Assembly: GCA_964427185.1 (NCBI GenBank)
Contig: CAYRSN010000003.1
Location: forward strand, 1-64,000
Origin: Sulfurivirga sp964427185
GTDB taxonomy: Bacteria; Pseudomonadota; Gammaproteobacteria; Thiomicrospirales; Thiomicrospiraceae
Length of the DNA stretch: 64,000 nucleotides
Direction: 5' to 3'
The position numbers were made by a program, and so were the translations under genes. How positions within the stretch are numbered: position 1 is the first letter of the stretch; the number at the start of each line of letters is the position of its first letter. Positions 62,073 to 64,000 of this stretch are shown here, piece after piece. The notes under the pieces are model-generated. The model searched no databases. It was given only the letters and a program-made list of their open reading frames with translations, and was not told where the DNA came from.

Positions 62073-62587
62073 GCCTTAGGCTCCGTGCGCTTTTTCAATA
62101 CGAACTCTTGCAAAATCAGACAAAATGCCCCCACGCTGATGGCCACATCTGCCACATTAAAAGTAGCGTAGTGCCAGCTACCCCAGTAAAAGTCAAAAAA
62201 ATCTGTTACCCGTCCATCCAGCAGGCGCTCAATCAGGTTACCCAAAGCGCCACCAATAACCAGCCACAGCGCGCCACTTTCACAATTCAACCGTGGAGGA
62301 AGCTTACGCAGCCACCAGAGCATACCTGCCACCATGACAACACCCAGCACCACGAATGCCCAGCGCTGCCAACCTCCCGCATCCGCCAAAAAGCTAAAAG
62401 CTGCACCAGTGTTGTAGTTAAGCATCAGGTTAAAATGTGGCAATACGGCTACCGGCTGCATAAAGGTCAAATAGGTGTTCGCCGCCCATTTACTGAGCAG
62501 ATCCAGCACCAGTGCCGCCATGCCCAGCCACCAGTATTTAAGTGCAGAGTTATGCAAAGCGACGAACCTCGCCTTCACCAGATACAT
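62069..62587 (-). CDS. lspA: Lipoprotein signal peptidase
   Basis: Removes signal peptides of prolipoproteins; 172 aa, four membrane helices. The catalytic Asp pair is seen in GRVTDFFDFYWGSW and in TFNVADVAIS; NYNTGAAFSFLADAGGWQRW is conserved. The N-terminus overlaps ileS by 38 bases. ATG 62587 has no ribosome site; a TTG at 62557 behind GCGAGG, giving MHNSALKYWWLG, is an alternative. Confidence 0.94.
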   Translation of the reverse strand: MYLVKARFVALHNSALKYWWLGMAALVLDLLSKWAANTYLTFMQPVAVLPHFNLMLNYNTGAAFSFLADAGGWQRWAFVVLGVVMVAGMLWWLRKLPPRLNCESGALWLVIGGALGNLIERLLDGRVTDFFDFYWGSWHYATFNVADVAISVGAFCLILQEFVLKKRTEPKA

Positions 62588-64000
62588 TCGTCACACAACG
62601 GCTGCACAGGTCAGGGTAATCCGCATCAGCACCTACATCGGCACGGTGATGCCAGCAACGCACACACTTGGGCTTATCCGTGGGGCTGGCTACAATCCAT
62701 AATCCGGCAATGCCTTCAGCCGCCTGCGCCACCTCTGGCCGATCCTCTGCCGGAAACACCTTCGCATCGGAAGTGATCATAACAAAACGTAGTTCATCCC
62801 CCAGGCGCATCAGGTCTTCATAAAGCGGGGGTTCAACATAGAGCGTAATTTCCGCTGTTAGAGAACCTTTAATCTCTCCGGCATTACGCATCGCCTCCAA
62901 CTGCTTATTGACCGCTTTACGCACCGACAATAAACATGTCCAGTAAGCACTGTTCAATGCCTGATCTTCATCCAGATGCACCAAGCCGTCATACCACTCT
63001 TCGGTAAAAATAGTTTCCTCTCGCTGACCCGGCATATAGCGCCAGATTTCCTCAGCCGTAAAACTCAAAATTGGAGCTATCCAACGTACCAAGGCCTCCA
63101 GTACATGATACAGTGCCGTCTGTGCCGAACGCCGTGGCTGAGAGTCAGCCTGTGTGGTGTACTGCCGATCCTTAATAATATCCAGGTAGAATGCACCTAA
63201 GTCTTCCGAACAGAAGTTATGCACCAGCTGACTGATACGATGAAAGTTATAATCGGCATAAGCCTGTTTGATTTCCGTCTGCAAGGTATGTGCGCGACCG
63301 ATGACCCACTGATCCAATGGCAGCAACTGCTCATATGCTAAAGCATTCTGCCCTGGTTCAAAGCCATGCAGGTTAGCCAGCATGAAACGTGCCGTATTAC
63401 GAATGCGACGATAAGCATCTGCAGTACGTTTGATAATTTCATCCGACACGCTCATCTCATAACGGTAATCCGCACCCGCAATCCACAGCCGCAAAATATC
63501 TGCACCGTATTTGTTCATGATCTCCTGAGGTGCGACCACATTCCCCAGCGACTTTGACATCTTGCGTCCTTGGGCATCCACGGTAAAACCATGGGTCAGC
63601 ACTTGCTTATAAGGTGCCTGCCCATCCATCGCCAAAGCAGTCAGCAGGCTAGACTGGAACCAGCCGCGATGCTGGTCAGACCCTTCCAGATACAGATCTG
63701 CCGGACGTGTCAACTCTGCACGCTGGGCACAAACTGTATAATGCGTAACACCAGAGTCAAACCACACATCCAGAATATCAGTGACTTTCTCATAATCCGC
63801 CGCCTCATCTCCGATCAGCTCAGCCAGATCAAGGTCATACCAGGCATCAATGGAACCCTGCTCAATACGCTGCGCAATCGGTTCTATCAATTCGGCCATA
63901 CGCGGGTGCAGCTCACCGGTTTCTTTGTGCACAACAAAGGTAATGGGCACGCCCCAGTGGCGCTGGCGGGAGATACACCAGTCCGGCCGCCCTTCAATCA
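62550..64000 (-). CDS. ileS: Isoleucyl-tRNA synthetase, C-terminal part (5' end outside window)
   Basis: Charges tRNA-Ile; about 483 residues are visible and the frame is open to the window edge, with RPDWCISRQRHWGVPITF in the catalytic core. KMSKS is intact in GRKMSKSLGN. The C-terminal zinc site has CVRCWHHRADVG and CSRC, as in bacterial class 1 enzymes. The start lies outside. The ileS-lspA order is typical of Gammaproteobacteria. Confidence 0.97.
   Translation of the reverse strand, partial: IEGRPDWCISRQRHWGVPITFVVHKETGELHPRMAELIEPIAQRIEQGSIDAWYDLDLAELIGDEAADYEKVTDILDVWFDSGVTHYTVCAQRAELTRPADLYLEGSDQHRGWFQSSLLTALAMDGQAPYKQVLTHGFTVDAQGRKMSKSLGNVVAPQEIMNKYGADILRLWIAGADYRYEMSVSDEIIKRTADAYRRIRNTARFMLANLHGFEPGQNALAYEQLLPLDQWVIGRAHTLQTEIKQAYADYNFHRISQLVHNFCSEDLGAFYLDIIKDRQYTTQADSQPRRSAQTALYHVLEALVRWIAPILSFTAEEIWRYMPGQREETIFTEEWYDGLVHLDEDQALNSAYWTCLLSVRKAVNKQLEAMRNAGEIKGSLTAEITLYVEPPLYEDLMRLGDELRFVMITSDAKVFPAEDRPEVAQAAEGIAGLWIVASPTDKPKCVRCWHHRADVGADADYPDLCSRCVTNVSGEGEVRRFA

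Noticed and set aside
1..64000. CRISPR arrays, rRNA genes, prophage or integrase genes
   Set aside because: No spaced direct repeats, rRNA segments or recombinase motifs were found on either strand.

Overview
The window is a compact, gene-dense piece of a gammaproteobacterial chromosome. The evidence is the gene order: tRNA-Tyr/Gly/Thr-tuf-tRNA-Trp-secE-nusG-rplKAJL-rpoBC-rpsL-rpsG-fusA-tuf followed by the S10, spc and alpha ribosomal protein operons, and hemA next to prfA-prmC and a TPR lipoprotein next to tRNA-Gln-prs-rplY-pth-ychF. Type I secretion, MotAB and Topo IV genes fit a free-living, motile member; a sulfur-oxidiser-like Thiotrichales/Piscirickettsiaceae relative is plausible but cannot be proved from this sequence. 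No intergenic gap exceeds 300 bases, and no rRNA, CRISPR array, prophage or intact insertion sequence was seen.

Layout. 1-3.3 kb (+): the 3' part of a type I secretion locus (HlyD adaptor, a LuxR-type regulator with a degenerate receiver, a TolC-like channel). 3.4-6.3 kb (+): uvrA. 6.4-7.9 kb (-): tcdA and tatD, convergent to uvrA. 8.0-39.4 kb (-): one almost unbroken block of translation and transcription genes. Read in its own direction it runs tRNA-Tyr, -Gly, -Thr, tuf, tRNA-Trp, secE, nusG, rplK, rplA, rplJ, rplL, rpoB, rpoC, rpsL, rpsG, fusA, tuf, then rpsJ to rplQ. The two EF-Tu genes are identical from start codon to last sense codon. rpmJ is missing from its usual place between secY and rpsM. 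Several sigma-70 promoters with near-consensus elements can be placed, and at three junctions a terminator hairpin sits on or beside a promoter or a start codon.

39.5-40.8 kb (+): bioA. 40.8-46.2 kb (-): TPR lipoprotein, tRNA-Gln, prs, rplY, pth, ychF; lolB and ispE, present at this place in Pseudomonas, are absent. 46.3-50.4 kb (+): hemA-prfA-prmC and a MoeB/ThiF-like gene, mostly with overlapping ends. PrmC carries an extra segment of about 35 residues encoded by a hairpin plus a 7-bp tandem repeat.

50.4-58.0 kb (-): the most unusual region. motA-motB is followed by an LPP20-type lipoprotein and then a tight four-gene unit: a large beta-barrel-like outer membrane protein, a second lipoprotein, a PEGA-domain exported protein and an MltC-like lytic transglycosylase. 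Three of these proteins share a similar alanine-rich module after a G-x-G/A-E motif, reminiscent of the LPP20/FlgP/FlgT-N group. I propose an envelope structure linked to the flagellar stator or to the cell wall; this is inference. 58.1-64.0 kb: parC and a small HMA-domain protein (-), a PilZ-like protein (+), then thiO, lspA and the 3' part of ileS (-), which runs off the window.
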